The notes: generated from the letters alone by a model not told the origin. 64,000 nucleotides of DNA from Actinoalloteichus_B caeruleus (GCF_000718005.1 NZ_JODV01000019.1), one strand, 5' to 3'. Counted from the first letter of the stretch, positions 1 through 8,881 are shown. Numbers and translations are program-made.

Positions 1-666
1 GGTGGTCCACGGCCGTGCCAGGTAGGCGAGGTGTTGGCGGACGACGTCCAGGTTGGCCAGTCGGAGCAGGGACACCCGGCCGGCGCGGTCCCGGACGACG
101 GGCCCGGCGGCGAGGGCGGCGGCGAACCGCTCCTCGACTTCGGAGACCACCCGCCGGAGGGGCGCTCCCCGACCGGTGTGGACGACCGGCGCGCCCCGCC
201 CGTGGACCTCGTCCTCGATCCGCTCCGCGAGCAGTTCGTAGAACCTGAGCACCGGTCGGCTCAGGTCCCGGTCCCGGAGGCGCCGGCGCCGTTCCGCCGC
301 GTCGGGCAGCAGCCACACCGCGGTGGCGTCCGGCCCGACCACCCCGGGGGTGATGATGGTGCCCTCGACGACGGTGAGTGGTTCGGGGGGCAGGGACCGC
401 ACGTCCTCGACCACCATCGGCCCCCGCTCGTGGTGCAGCGACCGGGCCACCAGCACCTCGGGCGGCGCGGACCACCGGCGCTCGACGGAGAGGCGTTCGA
501 AGTCGAGCGCGGCGGGCACGCCGGCACGCAGGGCGCGGTCGCGGTGCTCCCAGGTGCGGGTGTCACTCGCGTACACGCGGAGCCCGTGCCGGCGGGCGAG
601 CAGCCGGGCCACCGAGCTCTTCCCGGCTCCGGGCGGACCGCCGATCCACACCACGGGAGGCGTCAC
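1..666 (-). CDS. P-loop kinase-like ATP-binding protein (3' end beyond window)
   Basis: The frame opens with GTG at 666 and stays open to the left edge, so the last part of the protein is missing; 222 codons are visible. Residues 7-18 read WIGGPPGAGKSS, a Walker A loop at the extreme N-terminus followed by VARLLARRHGLRVY. This is the layout of small P-loop kinases and shikimate/gluconate-kinase-like ATPases. A mid-protein segment reads VVEGTIITPGVV, resembling the strand that precedes Walker B in such kinases. It probably phosphorylates or hydrolyses using ATP in the cytosol; the substrate cannot be read from the sequence. No clear Shine-Dalgarno motif marks the GTG, but the Walker motif leaves little room for a later start. 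It could instead be a small AAA-type ATPase. Confidence 0.7.
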   Translation of the reverse strand, partial: MTPPVVWIGGPPGAGKSSVARLLARRHGLRVYASDTRTWEHRDRALRAGVPAALDFERLSVERRWSAPPEVLVARSLHHERGPMVVEDVRSLPPEPLTVVEGTIITPGVVGPDATAVWLLPDAAERRRRLRDRDLSRPVLRFYELLAERIEDEVHGRGAPVVHTGRGAPLRRVVSEVEERFAAALAAGPVVRDRAGRVSLLRLANLDVVRQHLAYLARPWTT

Positions 667-888
667 GCCAGGCCTCCCACCCGGGTCCGCCCGCCCGGCG
701 CGAGGTCGCCGGGCAGGTGGCCAGCAGCGGGAGACGCGCGTACCCGGTCACCTCGCTGCGACGACGTGCCCCCGGGAGCCGGTGTCCCGCTCCCCCGGGG
801 TGAACCGGGCACCCCGTGCCGGCTCCGGCACCCCACCGCTGCCTCCTGGTCTCCGGCGACGACGAGCCCGGGCGGGCGGCCCGGCGGA

Positions 889-1671
889 TCAGCCACGCCA
901 CAGCCGGGACAACGCGGTGTTCACCAGGTCCGGCCGCTCCTGGTGCGGCCAGTGGCTGGCGCCGGGCACCCGCAGCAGCTCGGCGCCCAGCAGGTCGGCG
1001 GTCACCCGCGCGCAGGCCATGATGGGGCGGCCCCCGTGCTCCCGGTAGTCGTCGGCGGCGTTCTCCCAGGTCCCGGTGATCACCAGCGTGGGACGCGGGG
1101 CGTTCGCCACGGCTTCGGAGGGGATCGGCGTGTCCCAGGCCGGTCGTTCGGCGAGCGCGGTCCTGGTCGCCCGGACGTGCCGCTCGGTGATCTCGGGAAC
1201 GGGGAGACCGGCGGACCGGTAGTTGAGGCGGACCAGTTCCTCGGCGTCGATCGTCGGCGGGACCGCGTCCAGGGCCGCCCGGTTGCGTGCGATGGCAGCC
1301 GCGACGACGGGGTCGCGCGGGGCGAGCTGGAAGCACGCGGGTTCGATGAGGGTGAGGCTGCGGACCCTGTCCGGCCTGGCTGCCGTGGCCAGCAGCGCGA
1401 CGACGGCGCCCGAGGAGTGCCCCACGAGGTGGGCGCCGTCGTCGAGCAGCTCGCCGATGTCGATGGCGTCCTCATGCGGATCGCTGCGGGCAGTGTCGGG
1501 GCTCGCGCCGTAGCCACGCCGGTCGGGCACCACCAGCTGGTGGTCGGCGGCCAACGGCCGTTGGGCGGCGAACCCGAACGTGGCCGCGCCCCAGGTCCCC
1601 GAGCCGTGCACCAGGACGACGCGCGGACCGGCGGTGCCCCACGACGTGACGGACAGCGGTGCCGGCGCCAT
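889..1671 (-). CDS. alpha/beta hydrolase
   Basis: 260-residue alpha/beta-hydrolase fold protein, probably a cytosolic esterase or related hydrolase. The oxyanion-loop motif VHGSGTWG is at about residues 21-28. The nucleophile elbow GHSSG has Ser86, and the C-terminal catalytic His lies in GASHWPHQERPDLV, so the catalytic set appears complete, unlike the hydrolase at 36239. The frame is open further upstream to 1863, but that extension is low-complexity and the hydrolase similarity begins at MAPAPLSV, so the ATG at 1671 was chosen. It stands alone between the partial kinase gene and the DUF3618 gene on the same strand. The natural substrate is unknown. Confidence 0.85.
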   Translation of the reverse strand: MAPAPLSVTSWGTAGPRVVLVHGSGTWGAATFGFAAQRPLAADHQLVVPDRRGYGASPDTARSDPHEDAIDIGELLDDGAHLVGHSSGAVVALLATAARPDRVRSLTLIEPACFQLAPRDPVVAAAIARNRAALDAVPPTIDAEELVRLNYRSAGLPVPEITERHVRATRTALAERPAWDTPIPSEAVANAPRPTLVITGTWENAADDYREHGGRPIMACARVTADLLGAELLRVPGASHWPHQERPDLVNTALSRLWRG

Positions 1672-1709
1672 CCGTCCAGTGTGGCGGAACGGGGAGGCCG
1701 GTGCCAGGG

Positions 1710-2162
1710 TCAGATCTCCCACACCTCGTAGCCGTCCAGCTGGCGTCCCCTCGCCGGCCCGTGGTGCCGGAAGTGCCCGAGGCCGTGGTGTGCCCGGTGG
1801 TGGTGCCGGTGGGCGCGTCGACGACCCAGCGCCACCAGCACGAGCAGCGCGGCGGCCGTCCACCCGAGGGTGGCGCCTGGCCGCTTGCGGATCGCCTCCC
1901 GGCCCCGGTCGAGTTGCCGGGCCACCTGGGGCGGGGCCTTCTCGGTGAGTCGCGCGGCGGCCTGGTCGAGCGAGTGGAGCTTCTCCTCGGTCAGGTCCGA
2001 GACCTTGCCCCGCACGTCGAACTTGTCCACGAGGTCGGCCACGGTGTCGGCGAGTTCGTGCTCGGTGGCCTCGATGTCGCGCCGCAGTTCCTCGTCGGCC
2101 CAGCTCCCACGGGTCGCGGTGTGCCGGCCGCCGTGCTGCCTGTCTCCGTTCCGGTGGCTCAT
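1710..2162 (-). CDS. DUF3618 domain protein
   Basis: 150 residues. Residues about 20-75 form a charged helical DUF3618 segment (RRDIEATEHELADTVADL, then KVSDLTEEKL), followed by one hydrophobic stretch (about 100-113, GWTAAALLVLVAL) and a His/Arg-rich tail. DUF3618 proteins are small actinobacterial membrane-associated proteins of unknown function. It starts 4 nt after the stop of the holin-family gene on the same strand, so the two are co-transcribed; this pairing is common in actinobacteria. The His-rich tail is unusual and may bind metal or simply be a basic cytoplasmic tail. Confidence 0.85.
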   Translation of the reverse strand: MSHRNGDRQHGGRHTATRGSWADEELRRDIEATEHELADTVADLVDKFDVRGKVSDLTEEKLHSLDQAAARLTEKAPPQVARQLDRGREAIRKRPGATLGWTAAALLVLVALGRRRAHRHHHRAHHGLGHFRHHGPARGRQLDGYEVWEI

Positions 2163-2166
2163 GTCC

Positions 2167-2595
2167 TCACCGCCCCGTCCGCGACTTGATGGTGTCCACC
2201 GTGTCCCGCATGTTGGCGACCGTCTGTTCGGGCACGACCGGGGTCACCTTGCGGAACTCGCGACGGCCGACCAGCGACATCACGCCGGCGGCCGCGAGCA
2301 GCGCGGCACCCGTCACCAGCGCCGCCAGCCAGCCCGGCCACACCAGCGCCAGCGCGAGGACCACGCACAGCACGAGCGCGCCCCCGCCGTAGAGGGCGAA
2401 GACCGCCGCTCCGCCGAACATGCCGCCGCCCATGGTGGCGTGGCGGCGTTTGCCGGAGAACTCCCGCATCGCCAGTCGCATCTCGCCGCGGATCAGGTGC
2501 CGGGTCTGTTCGAAGGCGTCGTGCACCAGCTGCGAGGTGTTGCGCTCCCGGTGCCGTTCGTCCTCCATCGACCGGACGTCGAATTGCTCAGCCAT
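2167..2595 (-). CDS. phage-holin-family (Holin-X) membrane protein
   Basis: 142 residues with an N-terminal helical region (LVHDAFEQTRHLIRGEMRLA), two closely spaced transmembrane segments (about 57-80 and 84-107) and a charged C-terminus. This is the layout of the actinobacterial 'phage holin family' proteins, which despite the name are chromosomal membrane proteins, not lysis genes. It is the first gene of a two-gene operon with the DUF3618 gene downstream. No phage genes lie nearby, so a lysis role is unlikely. Its function is unknown; envelope homeostasis is an inference from the family's wide distribution. Confidence 0.85.
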   Translation of the reverse strand: MAEQFDVRSMEDERHRERNTSQLVHDAFEQTRHLIRGEMRLAMREFSGKRRHATMGGGMFGGAAVFALYGGGALVLCVVLALALVWPGWLAALVTGAALLAAAGVMSLVGRREFRKVTPVVPEQTVANMRDTVDTIKSRTGR

Positions 2596-3154
2596 CGTCT
2601 CGCGCTCCGATTCCTTGGGACCACGTGCCGTCGGGCTACCCGACAGGTCGGCGCCGAAACCGCTCCCCGCTCCGGCCGACGGGATTCACCACCCTCCCCG
2701 GGTGGGATCGGCCGGATGCCTCCCCTGGTCATCAGGGGTACGCCGGGACCGGTGGAGCGGCCTCGTCCCGGCGCGGAGCAAGCGGTGGCGTGGGCGGGGA
2801 CCCGGCCGGTGCGAGGACGTCAGGGCGGGGCCGCCGGTGCTGCCCTCGACCGGTGCCCGGGCCGCAAGGTGCCGTCCCCGCTCGGGGCGGCCCCCCGCAC
2901 CGGCCGCGGCGGTGGCGGAGACCGGGACTGGTGGTCGCCACCGCCGCGGGGGCGGCGACCACCTCCTCCGGCCGGCGGTCCCGTCGACGGTGGCCTCGCG
3001 GGACACTGGGTCGACCCCGCGAACCGCCCGGTCAGGCCGCCGACGACCGGCCACGTGACCGCCTGGGCCGTGACCGCGCCCTGTCACCACCCGTTCACCC
3101 GGCAGCACTAGCGTTCGCGGCCACGACGCGACGGTTCTCGGGTGGGAGGCAACA
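2596..3154. other. intergenic region, no gene supported
   Basis: About 560 bases between divergent genes. Several open frames cross it on both strands, but all are Pro/Arg/Gly-rich products of high GC and none has a domain or ribosome binding site. The only clear element is the GGGAGG-like ribosome binding site at about 3143-3149 for the gene starting at 3155. It presumably holds the two divergent promoters. Confidence 0.6.
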
Positions 3155-3955
3155 GTGCCGTACGACGCCGCCGCCCGCTCGGACCCGTTCGCCCGGCGGG
3201 CTCGGGCCCGGGCCCGAGCCCGGTACCGCTCGGTGTGGGGAACCGGGATCGCACTCGCCGGGGTGTTCGGCAGCGCGGTGTTGATGCGCCTCGCCGTCCT
3301 GCCCACCGGTGTGGGGCTTCCGGGCCTGCCCGTGGCGCACGCCGCGTTCCCCGCCACCGGGTTGGCCGTGCTGGGTGCGGTGGTGATCGCCGCCCTGGTC
3401 GGGGTCGCCCTCGACCGGGTCCTCTCCCCCGTTGGCAGCCCGTGCTGGTGGGGAGGCGCGACGACGGTGGCCTGGGGCTACTGGGGTGGGCTGGTGTGGC
3501 CGGCATCCGCGACCGAGCCAGCCGCGCGGCTGGCTCCCGGTCCGCCGCCCTGGCTCCCCTGGGCCGTGCTGGCGGTCGCGTTGGCGTCCTCGCTGGTCGC
3601 GGTCCGGGCACTGAGGGCCGCCGTGGCCGAGGACCGGCGCGTGCTGGCGCTGCTGGAAAGCGGCCGGCGGTCGGTGGGGACCGTCCTCGACCTGGAGGCG
3701 ATACCGGCGTCGGGCCTGACGGGACCGGCCAGGGAACGCCTGCTGCTCCACATCGGTTTCCGGGACGGCAGCCGGGCGGTCGTCTCCCGGGTCCGGCTCG
3801 ACCCGCGACCCGGCCTGGCCCCGCGCGTGGGCGACCGGCTGGATCTCTGGTACCGGCCCGCCGCCGTCCTCGTGGCACCCGACCCCCAGGAGCCGGCGCG
3901 GCTGGACGACCGGCACCTGGTGGTACGCGCCCGGAAGCCCACCGTCGACTTCTGA
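3155..3955 (+). CDS. hypothetical multi-pass membrane protein
   Basis: 266 residues, not recognised. An Arg-rich N-terminus (ARRARARARARYR, about 13-25) precedes hydrophobic segments at about 27-48, 66-90 and 128-150. A soluble C-terminal domain follows from about 165, containing GDRLDLWYRPAAVLVAPD, which resembles the beta-rich tails of DUF3592-like membrane proteins. GTG at 3155 is preceded at a good distance by GGGAGG. The gene is monocistronic: upstream is a long intergenic region and downstream a strong hairpin before a convergent gene. The function is unknown; a cytoplasmic or extracellular beta domain tethered to the membrane is as far as the sequence goes. Confidence 0.7.
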   Translation: MPYDAAARSDPFARRARARARARYRSVWGTGIALAGVFGSAVLMRLAVLPTGVGLPGLPVAHAAFPATGLAVLGAVVIAALVGVALDRVLSPVGSPCWWGGATTVAWGYWGGLVWPASATEPAARLAPGPPPWLPWAVLAVALASSLVAVRALRAAVAEDRRVLALLESGRRSVGTVLDLEAIPASGLTGPARERLLLHIGFRDGSRAVVSRVRLDPRPGLAPRVGDRLDLWYRPAAVLVAPDPQEPARLDDRHLVVRARKPTVDF

Positions 3956-4007
3956 ACCGGCCGGGCGCGGCCGACCCCGGGGAGGACTGGCCCACGCCGG
4001 TGACGGC

Positions 4008-4043
4008 CGAGTGCCGCCGGCGGAGTGGCACCGGCGGCACTCG
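4008..4043. terminator. bidirectional hairpin terminator
   Basis: A perfect 13-bp stem: CGAGTGCCGCCGG at 4008-4020 pairs with CCGGCGGCACTCG at 4031-4043 across a 10-nt loop. It lies between convergent genes ending at 3955 and 4187 and probably terminates both. There is no U-tract, as is usual in actinobacteria. Confidence 0.7.
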
Positions 4044-4186
4044 GGCACGGGCAGGGGGGTGGGTACTGACGGCCGATCGGCCGGCGGGGCCGACCGGGGT
4101 GGCATTCCGGGGTTCGACGCGGGGAACGGGGGCCGAGGTCGCCGCCGTCCGCGAGGGCGCTCAGCGACCAGCCGCGCGCGGCCCCA

Positions 4187-5263
4187 TCACCGCCCGAGGA
4201 GGGTGGGGCGGCGGAGGCCGAGGGTGGTGCTCATCCGCCTGGCCATCACCCTGGCGTCGGAACCGACACCCACGATGCTGTCCGACCCCAGGGTCCGCTG
4301 GTCCTCCACTCCCAGGTACGCCAGCCGCTGGTGGGTGGTGGACCACCCGTTGACCTGCCGGGGACGGCCCTCGCCGTCCAGGGCGCCGAGGCCGCGCAGG
4401 TAGCCGAAGTCCGGCCTGAACCCGGTGGCCAACACGATCACGTCCACGCGTTCCCGCAGCCCGTTGGGCCACACCACCTCGTCACCCTCCACCCGGTCGA
4501 ACATCCGGCGGTGGTCGGGACGACCGGCTGCCACCGCCTGCTGGTAGCGGCCGACGTCGAGGACGGGCGCTCGGCCTCCCCGTCGGATCACCCGGAACTG
4601 GGGCACGGTGTCGATCCCGAGCACGCGCAGCCAGAAGTGCAGGTCACGGCCCGCGACGAACTGGGGTGCCCACTTGATCGTCCCTCGGCTGGCGAGGGTC
4701 ACGACGGCGTGGTCCGCGAGTTCCACGGCGATCTGCACCGCCGAGTTCCCGCCGCCGACGACCACCACCCGGAGTCCCGCCCAGTCGTCGGGACGCCGGT
4801 ACTCGGAGCTGTGGCGGAGGACGCCGGTGAAGGTGTCCAACCCGGGCAGGGCCGGCCGGTGGGGGCGGCCGAAGCTGCCGGTGGCGGCCACCACCGAGGG
4901 CGCGCGCACCACCTGGCCGTCCGCCAGGTGCGCGGCGAAACCGTCGGGGGTGGCGCTCACGTCGAGCACCCGGTTGCCGGTGCGGATGTCGACGTCGAGG
5001 AGGCGGGAGTACCGGCGGAGGTAGGCGACGTGTTCCTCCCGGGTCGGGTACCGGTCGGGGTCGCCGCCGCAGGGGAGACCGGGGAGGGAGCTGTACCGGG
5101 CGGGGGTGAACAGGGTGAGGCTGTCGTAGTAGGACGGCCAGGAACCAACCGCTTCGGGGCCGGCCTCGAGCACCACGGGGCGGAGTCCCCTGGCGCGGAG
5201 GGCCTGGGCACCGGCCAGGCCGGCCTGTCCACCACCGATGATCAGCGTATGGGCATCGGACAT
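4187..5263 (-). CDS. FAD/NAD(P)-dependent flavin monooxygenase-like oxidoreductase (CzcO family)
   Basis: 358 residues. The N-terminus holds an FAD-binding Rossmann motif GGGQAG (about 10-15), followed by YYDSLTLFTPARYSSLPG, a signature stretch of the CzcO/YpdA-like flavin monooxygenase group. A second dinucleotide-binding motif VVVVGGGNSAVQIA (about 163-176) binds NAD(P)H. A C-terminal ATGFRPDF motif is typical of the family. It probably catalyses NADPH-dependent oxygenation or reduction of a small molecule in the cytosol. It starts with ATG at 5263 and is monocistronic. It is near but transcribed away from the iron operon, so a role in siderophore N-hydroxylation is possible but unsupported. 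Confidence 0.85.
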   Translation of the reverse strand: MSDAHTLIIGGGQAGLAGAQALRARGLRPVVLEAGPEAVGSWPSYYDSLTLFTPARYSSLPGLPCGGDPDRYPTREEHVAYLRRYSRLLDVDIRTGNRVLDVSATPDGFAAHLADGQVVRAPSVVAATGSFGRPHRPALPGLDTFTGVLRHSSEYRRPDDWAGLRVVVVGGGNSAVQIAVELADHAVVTLASRGTIKWAPQFVAGRDLHFWLRVLGIDTVPQFRVIRRGGRAPVLDVGRYQQAVAAGRPDHRRMFDRVEGDEVVWPNGLRERVDVIVLATGFRPDFGYLRGLGALDGEGRPRQVNGWSTTHQRLAYLGVEDQRTLGSDSIVGVGSDARVMARRMSTTLGLRRPTLLGR

Positions 5264-5410
5264 CCACCGATCGTAGGAAGGTCGGTGCCCGCGTCGCGGG
5301 CCGGACGGCCGGGAACGCGGCCACGACCAGGCCCGGCATAAGCGCCGCTTTGGACGGGTTTCACCGCGCGGTACCCACCACGTCCACCTTCACCCGTACA
5401 GGGTAATCCT

Positions 5411-5429
5411 TTAGGATAGCCTCGCCTAA
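5411..5429 (+). promoter_or_regulatory. iron box (IdeR/DmdR/DtxR-type operator)
   Basis: The 19 bases TTAGGATAGCCTCGCCTAA match the DtxR/IdeR consensus TTAGGTTAGGCTAACCTAA at 15 positions, with both five-base outer arms (TTAGG, CCTAA) perfect. The site is AT-richer than its surroundings and lies upstream of the siderophore transport operon. An iron-loaded DtxR-family repressor would be expected to shut the operon off when iron is plentiful. Confidence 0.85.
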
Positions 5430-5813
5430 TGTCCCCGTAGGGCGAAGGGAAACCCATGCCTGCCCCGCACCGCACCCACCGCCGCTCCCCTCGCGGAACC
5501 GGCGGGGAGGGTCCCGCTCGTCGGTCGTGGCGAGGGCGGCACGGCGACGTTCCCCGCACCGGCACCGGGCACCCGGGCACCGCACCGGCGCACCACGGCC
5601 CGCCGCGCGTCCTGGGTGGCGCTGCTGACCGCGACGCGGCGCGGCACGCCTGACCAGCACCGGCTGGCCGCGCCCCTCACCCCCACGTCAGGCGGGCCTC
5701 CCGGCCGGCCTCCTCTCCGGAAGGGAACACCCCAGCATGGCGGCAGCAGGAGCCGAGGGCGGACCGGTGGCCCCGGCCGCCAGCGCGGTGGCGTCGCGGG
5801 GCGGGACGCCCCG
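5430..5813 (+). other. iron-operon leader region with one doubtful small ORF
   Basis: 384 bases separate the iron box from the first convincing start codon. An open frame at 5456-5653 (65 codons) has a GAAGGGA sequence just upstream of its ATG, but the product is Arg/Pro/Gly-rich with no hydrophobic segment or recognisable motif. It may be a leader peptide or just an open frame in GC-rich DNA. No substrate-binding lipoprotein, which normally heads such operons, can be found here in any frame. Confidence 0.5.
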
Positions 5814-6908
5814 ATGAACCCCGCCGACCAGGACCTCGCGCCGGCCGGCCCCGCCGGCTCGCTCCGCACCGCCGACCCGGCCGCGCGAACCACCACCGGG
5901 CGGCGCGGCCCGCGCCGACGGCTCGCGGCCGGATTGGTGGTGCTGGCCGTCCTGCTGGTCGCGGCCGCCGTGGCCAGCCTCGTCGTCGGCACCAGGCCCA
6001 TCCCGTTCGGGATCGTGCTCGACGCCCTCCGCGACGTCGACCCCACCAATCCGGACCACCTGGTCATCTGGGAACTGCGGCTGCCCCGGACCCTGGTGGG
6101 GCTCCTGGTCGGCGGCGCGCTCGGCCTCGCCGGCGCCGTCATGCAGGGCGTCGCCAGGAACCCGCTGGCCGACCCCGGGATCCTGGGTGTCAACGCCGGC
6201 GCCTCCTTCTTCGTCGTGGTCGCGATCAGCCTGCTCGGCGTGACCACCCTGACGGGGTACGTGTGGTTCGGTTTCCTGGGGGCGGCGCTCGCCACCGCCG
6301 TGGTGTACGGGATCGCGGCGGCCGGCCGGGAGGGCGCGACCCCGGTGAAGCTCGCGCTCGCCGGCGCGGCGGTCAGCGCGGCCCTGACCTCGCTGACCAC
6401 CGCCGTCCTGCTGACCGACGTGGACACCTTTGACCAGTTCCGCTTCTGGCAGGTGGGCTCGCTGGCCGGCCGGGATCTCACGATCTTCTGGCAGGTACTG
6501 CCCTTCCTCCTGGTCGGAGTGGTCCTCGCCCTGTGCTGCGGCCGAGTGCTCAACACGCTCTCCCTCGGCGACGACGTCGCCAGGGCCCTGGGGCAGCGGG
6601 TGGCCCTCTCCCGGGGGTTGGCCGGCCTCGCCGTGGTGGTCCTCTGCGGGGCGGCGACGGCCGCCGCCGGCCCCATCGCGTTCATCGGGCTGACCATCCC
6701 GCACATCGCCCGCGCGATCACCGGCCCCGACCACCGGTGGGTGCTGCCCTACTCGATGATGTTGGCGCCGGTGCTGTTGCTGGTCGCCGACGTCCTCGGT
6801 CGTGTCATCGCCCGGCCCGGCGAAGTCCAGGTCGGCATCGTCACCGCCGTGATCGGAGCGCCGTTCTTCATCGCGCTCGTCCGCCGCAGCCGAGTCGCGG
6901 AGCTCTGA
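5814..6908 (+). CDS. FecCD-family iron-siderophore ABC permease
   Basis: 364 residues, the usual size for a FecC/FhuB-half-type permease with about nine or ten transmembrane helices. Family hallmarks are LRLPRTLVGLLVGGALGLAGAVMQGVARNPLADPG in the first third and the EAA-loop-like stretch with TAAAGPIAFIGLTIPHIAR in the last third. An N-terminal extension of about 40 residues is Ala/Pro/Arg-rich and cytoplasmic. The frame is open upstream to 5616, but membrane-protein character begins just after the ATG at 5814. It forms half of the inner-membrane channel with the next gene, importing a ferric siderophore. First structural gene after the iron box, so probably iron-repressed. Confidence 0.9.
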   Translation: MNPADQDLAPAGPAGSLRTADPAARTTTGRRGPRRRLAAGLVVLAVLLVAAAVASLVVGTRPIPFGIVLDALRDVDPTNPDHLVIWELRLPRTLVGLLVGGALGLAGAVMQGVARNPLADPGILGVNAGASFFVVVAISLLGVTTLTGYVWFGFLGAALATAVVYGIAAAGREGATPVKLALAGAAVSAALTSLTTAVLLTDVDTFDQFRFWQVGSLAGRDLTIFWQVLPFLLVGVVLALCCGRVLNTLSLGDDVARALGQRVALSRGLAGLAVVVLCGAATAAAGPIAFIGLTIPHIARAITGPDHRWVLPYSMMLAPVLLLVADVLGRVIARPGEVQVGIVTAVIGAPFFIALVRRSRVAEL

Positions 6909-6915
6909 TCCGACG

Positions 6916-8019
6916 ATGACGAAGAGCCTCCCGACACCCGCTCTGGACCGCGACGCCCTGGTCGGCACCGGAGACGGCGCGGACCTGCTCCGGGCCCGGC
7001 GGGTGGTGTCCGCCGCCCGCCTCCGGCGCGGTGGCCGCGCCACCGCCGTCACCCTGGTCCTCGCCGTCGCCGTCGTCCTCGTCTTCGGGGTGTCGCTGTC
7101 CCTCGGCGAGTTCCCGATCCCCCTCCGGGACGTCGCGGCCTCCCTGGTGGGCCTGGCCGATCCCGCGACCGAGTTCGTCGTCCGTGACCTGCGGCTGCCC
7201 CGAGCGCTGGTCGGGATCCTGGTCGGGGCGGCGTTCGGGCTGTCGGGCGCGCTGTTCCAGAGCATGGTGCGCAACCCGTTGGCGAGCCCGGACATCATCG
7301 GCATCACCTCCGGGGCGTCGGCGGCGGCGGTGTTCGGCATCGTCGTGCTGGGGTTGGGCGGTGTCGCCGTGTCCGTCAGCGCGTTGGCCGGCGCGATGCT
7401 CACCGCGCTGGCCATCTACCTGTTGGCCTGGCGGCGCGGTGTCAGCGGCTACCGGCTCGTCCTGGTCGGCATCGGCGCCGCCGCGATCCTCAACAGCGCG
7501 GTGTCCTACCTGATGACCCGGTCGCGGGTGGACACCGCGCAGCAGGCGCTGGCCTGGATGACCGGCAGCCTCAACGCCCGCACCTGGGACCACGTCGTCC
7601 CGCTGACGATCGGCATGGCGGTGCTGCTGCCGCTCGTGGTGGCCCTCTCCCGCCCGCTGCGCGCCCTCCAGCTCGGCGACGCCGCCGCCACCAGCCTCGG
7701 GGTGGGGGTCGAACGGTCCCGGCTCGGGCTGGTGCTCGTCGCCGTGGCCCTGGCGGGGGTGGCCACCGCCGCCGCCGGGCCGGTGGCCTTCGTGGCGTTC
7801 CTGTCCGCCCCGATCGCCCGCCGGTTGACCCGGGGCGCCGGCCTGGCGCTGCTGCCCGCCGCCCTGGTCGGGGCGCTGGTGGTCGGCCTGGGCGATGTGG
7901 TGGGTCAGCACCTGGTCAGCGGGGCGCAGTTCCCCGTGGGCGTGGTGACCGGCGCGGTGGGCGCCCCGTACCTGTTGTGGCTGTTAGCCGTGTCGAACCG
8001 TGTCGGGCGCGGTGGATGA
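6916..8019 (+). CDS. FecCD-family iron-siderophore ABC permease, second subunit
   Basis: 367 residues, starting 7 nt after the previous stop. It has the same family signatures: LRLPRALVGILVGAAFGLSGALFQSMVRNPLASPD (about 94-128) and TAAAGPVAFVAFLSAPIARRL near the C-terminus, with about nine or ten transmembrane helices. It pairs with the preceding permease to form the heterodimeric channel of a ferric-siderophore importer. The second subunit normally acts like FepG/FhuB's other half. The downstream ATPase overlaps the same transcript. Confidence 0.9.
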   Translation: MTKSLPTPALDRDALVGTGDGADLLRARRVVSAARLRRGGRATAVTLVLAVAVVLVFGVSLSLGEFPIPLRDVAASLVGLADPATEFVVRDLRLPRALVGILVGAAFGLSGALFQSMVRNPLASPDIIGITSGASAAAVFGIVVLGLGGVAVSVSALAGAMLTALAIYLLAWRRGVSGYRLVLVGIGAAAILNSAVSYLMTRSRVDTAQQALAWMTGSLNARTWDHVVPLTIGMAVLLPLVVALSRPLRALQLGDAAATSLGVGVERSRLGLVLVAVALAGVATAAAGPVAFVAFLSAPIARRLTRGAGLALLPAALVGALVVGLGDVVGQHLVSGAQFPVGVVTGAVGAPYLLWLLAVSNRVGRGG

Positions 8020-8029
8020 GGAGTGCGTG

Positions 8030-8881
8030 ATGACTGACCGCCACAGCCTGCGGGCGGAGGACCTGCGGCTCGGCTACGGCAACCGGGAGGTGGTGCGCGG
8101 GCTGTCCGTCGACATCCCCCCGGGACGGGTGACGGTGATCGTCGGCGCCAACGCCTGCGGCAAGTCCACCCTGTTGCGGGGGCTCGCCCGGCTGCTGGCG
8201 CCGAGCGGGGGAACGATCCACCTCGACGGCAGGGACATCAACGGCATGCCCACCAAGGCCGTCGCCGCCGTCCTCGGCCTGCTGCCCCAGACGCCGACCG
8301 CACCCGAGGGCATCCGGGTCGCCGACCTGGTGGGCCGGGGCCGCTACCCGCACCAGGGCTGGTTCCGGCAGTGGAGCCAGGGCGACGACGAAGCCGTGGC
8401 GGAGGCGTTGCTGGCCACCGGGACCCTCGACCTCGCCAACCGGCCGGTCGACGAGCTCTCCGGTGGGCAGCGGCAACGGGTGTGGATCGCGATGGCCCTG
8501 GCCCAGCGGACCGACCTGCTGTTGCTCGACGAACCCACCACCTACCTCGACGTCAACCACCAGGTGGAGGTCCTGGACCTGCTCACCGACCTCAACCGGC
8601 GGCGGGGCAGCACGGTGGTCCTGGTGCTCCACGACCTGAACCTGGCCTGCCGCTACGCCGACCACCTCATCGCCATGAAGGACGGGCTGATCGTCACCCA
8701 AGGGGCCCCGGGCGAGGTGGTCACCGAGGAGGTGGTGGCGGACGTGTTCGGGATGGCCTCCCGCGTCGTCCCCGACCCGGTGTCGGGAACACCGATGATC
8801 GTGCCCATCGGCCGGCACCACGTCACCGCCGCGCCCCCGGTCCCGGTGGCCGGCGGCGGGAATCCCGGGCACGGTGGTTGA
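8030..8881 (+). CDS. ferric-siderophore ABC transporter ATPase (FepC/FecE-like)
   Basis: 283 residues. Walker A GANACGKST (about 41-49), Q-loop LLPQTPTAPEG, signature LSGGQRQR (about 142-149), Walker B LLLLDEPTTYLD (about 162-173) and switch His in VLVLHDLN are all intact. The YLD after Walker B and PHQGWFRQWSQGD upstream of the signature are typical of the FepC/FecE group. An in-frame GTG exists at 8000, but it overlaps the previous gene; the ATG at 8030 has GAGGAG upstream. It powers the two FecCD permeases. Its stop overlaps the start of the SIP gene by 8 nt, which suggests translational coupling. Confidence 0.92.
   Translation: MTDRHSLRAEDLRLGYGNREVVRGLSVDIPPGRVTVIVGANACGKSTLLRGLARLLAPSGGTIHLDGRDINGMPTKAVAAVLGLLPQTPTAPEGIRVADLVGRGRYPHQGWFRQWSQGDDEAVAEALLATGTLDLANRPVDELSGGQRQRVWIAMALAQRTDLLLLDEPTTYLDVNHQVEVLDLLTDLNRRRGSTVVLVLHDLNLACRYADHLIAMKDGLIVTQGAPGEVVTEEVVADVFGMASRVVPDPVSGTPMIVPIGRHHVTAAPPVPVAGGGNPGHGG

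Noticed and set aside
31..1731. Long rightward open frame (566 codons) across the kinase-like and hydrolase genes
   Set aside because: It lies antisense to two genes with clear domains, and its product is Gly/Arg/Pro-rich with no motif; such frames arise from GC-rich third positions on the other strand.
2167..2595. Prophage lysis gene (holin)
   Set aside because: No phage genes nearby, and it is paired with a DUF3618 gene as in many actinobacterial chromosomes; the holin name is only a family label.
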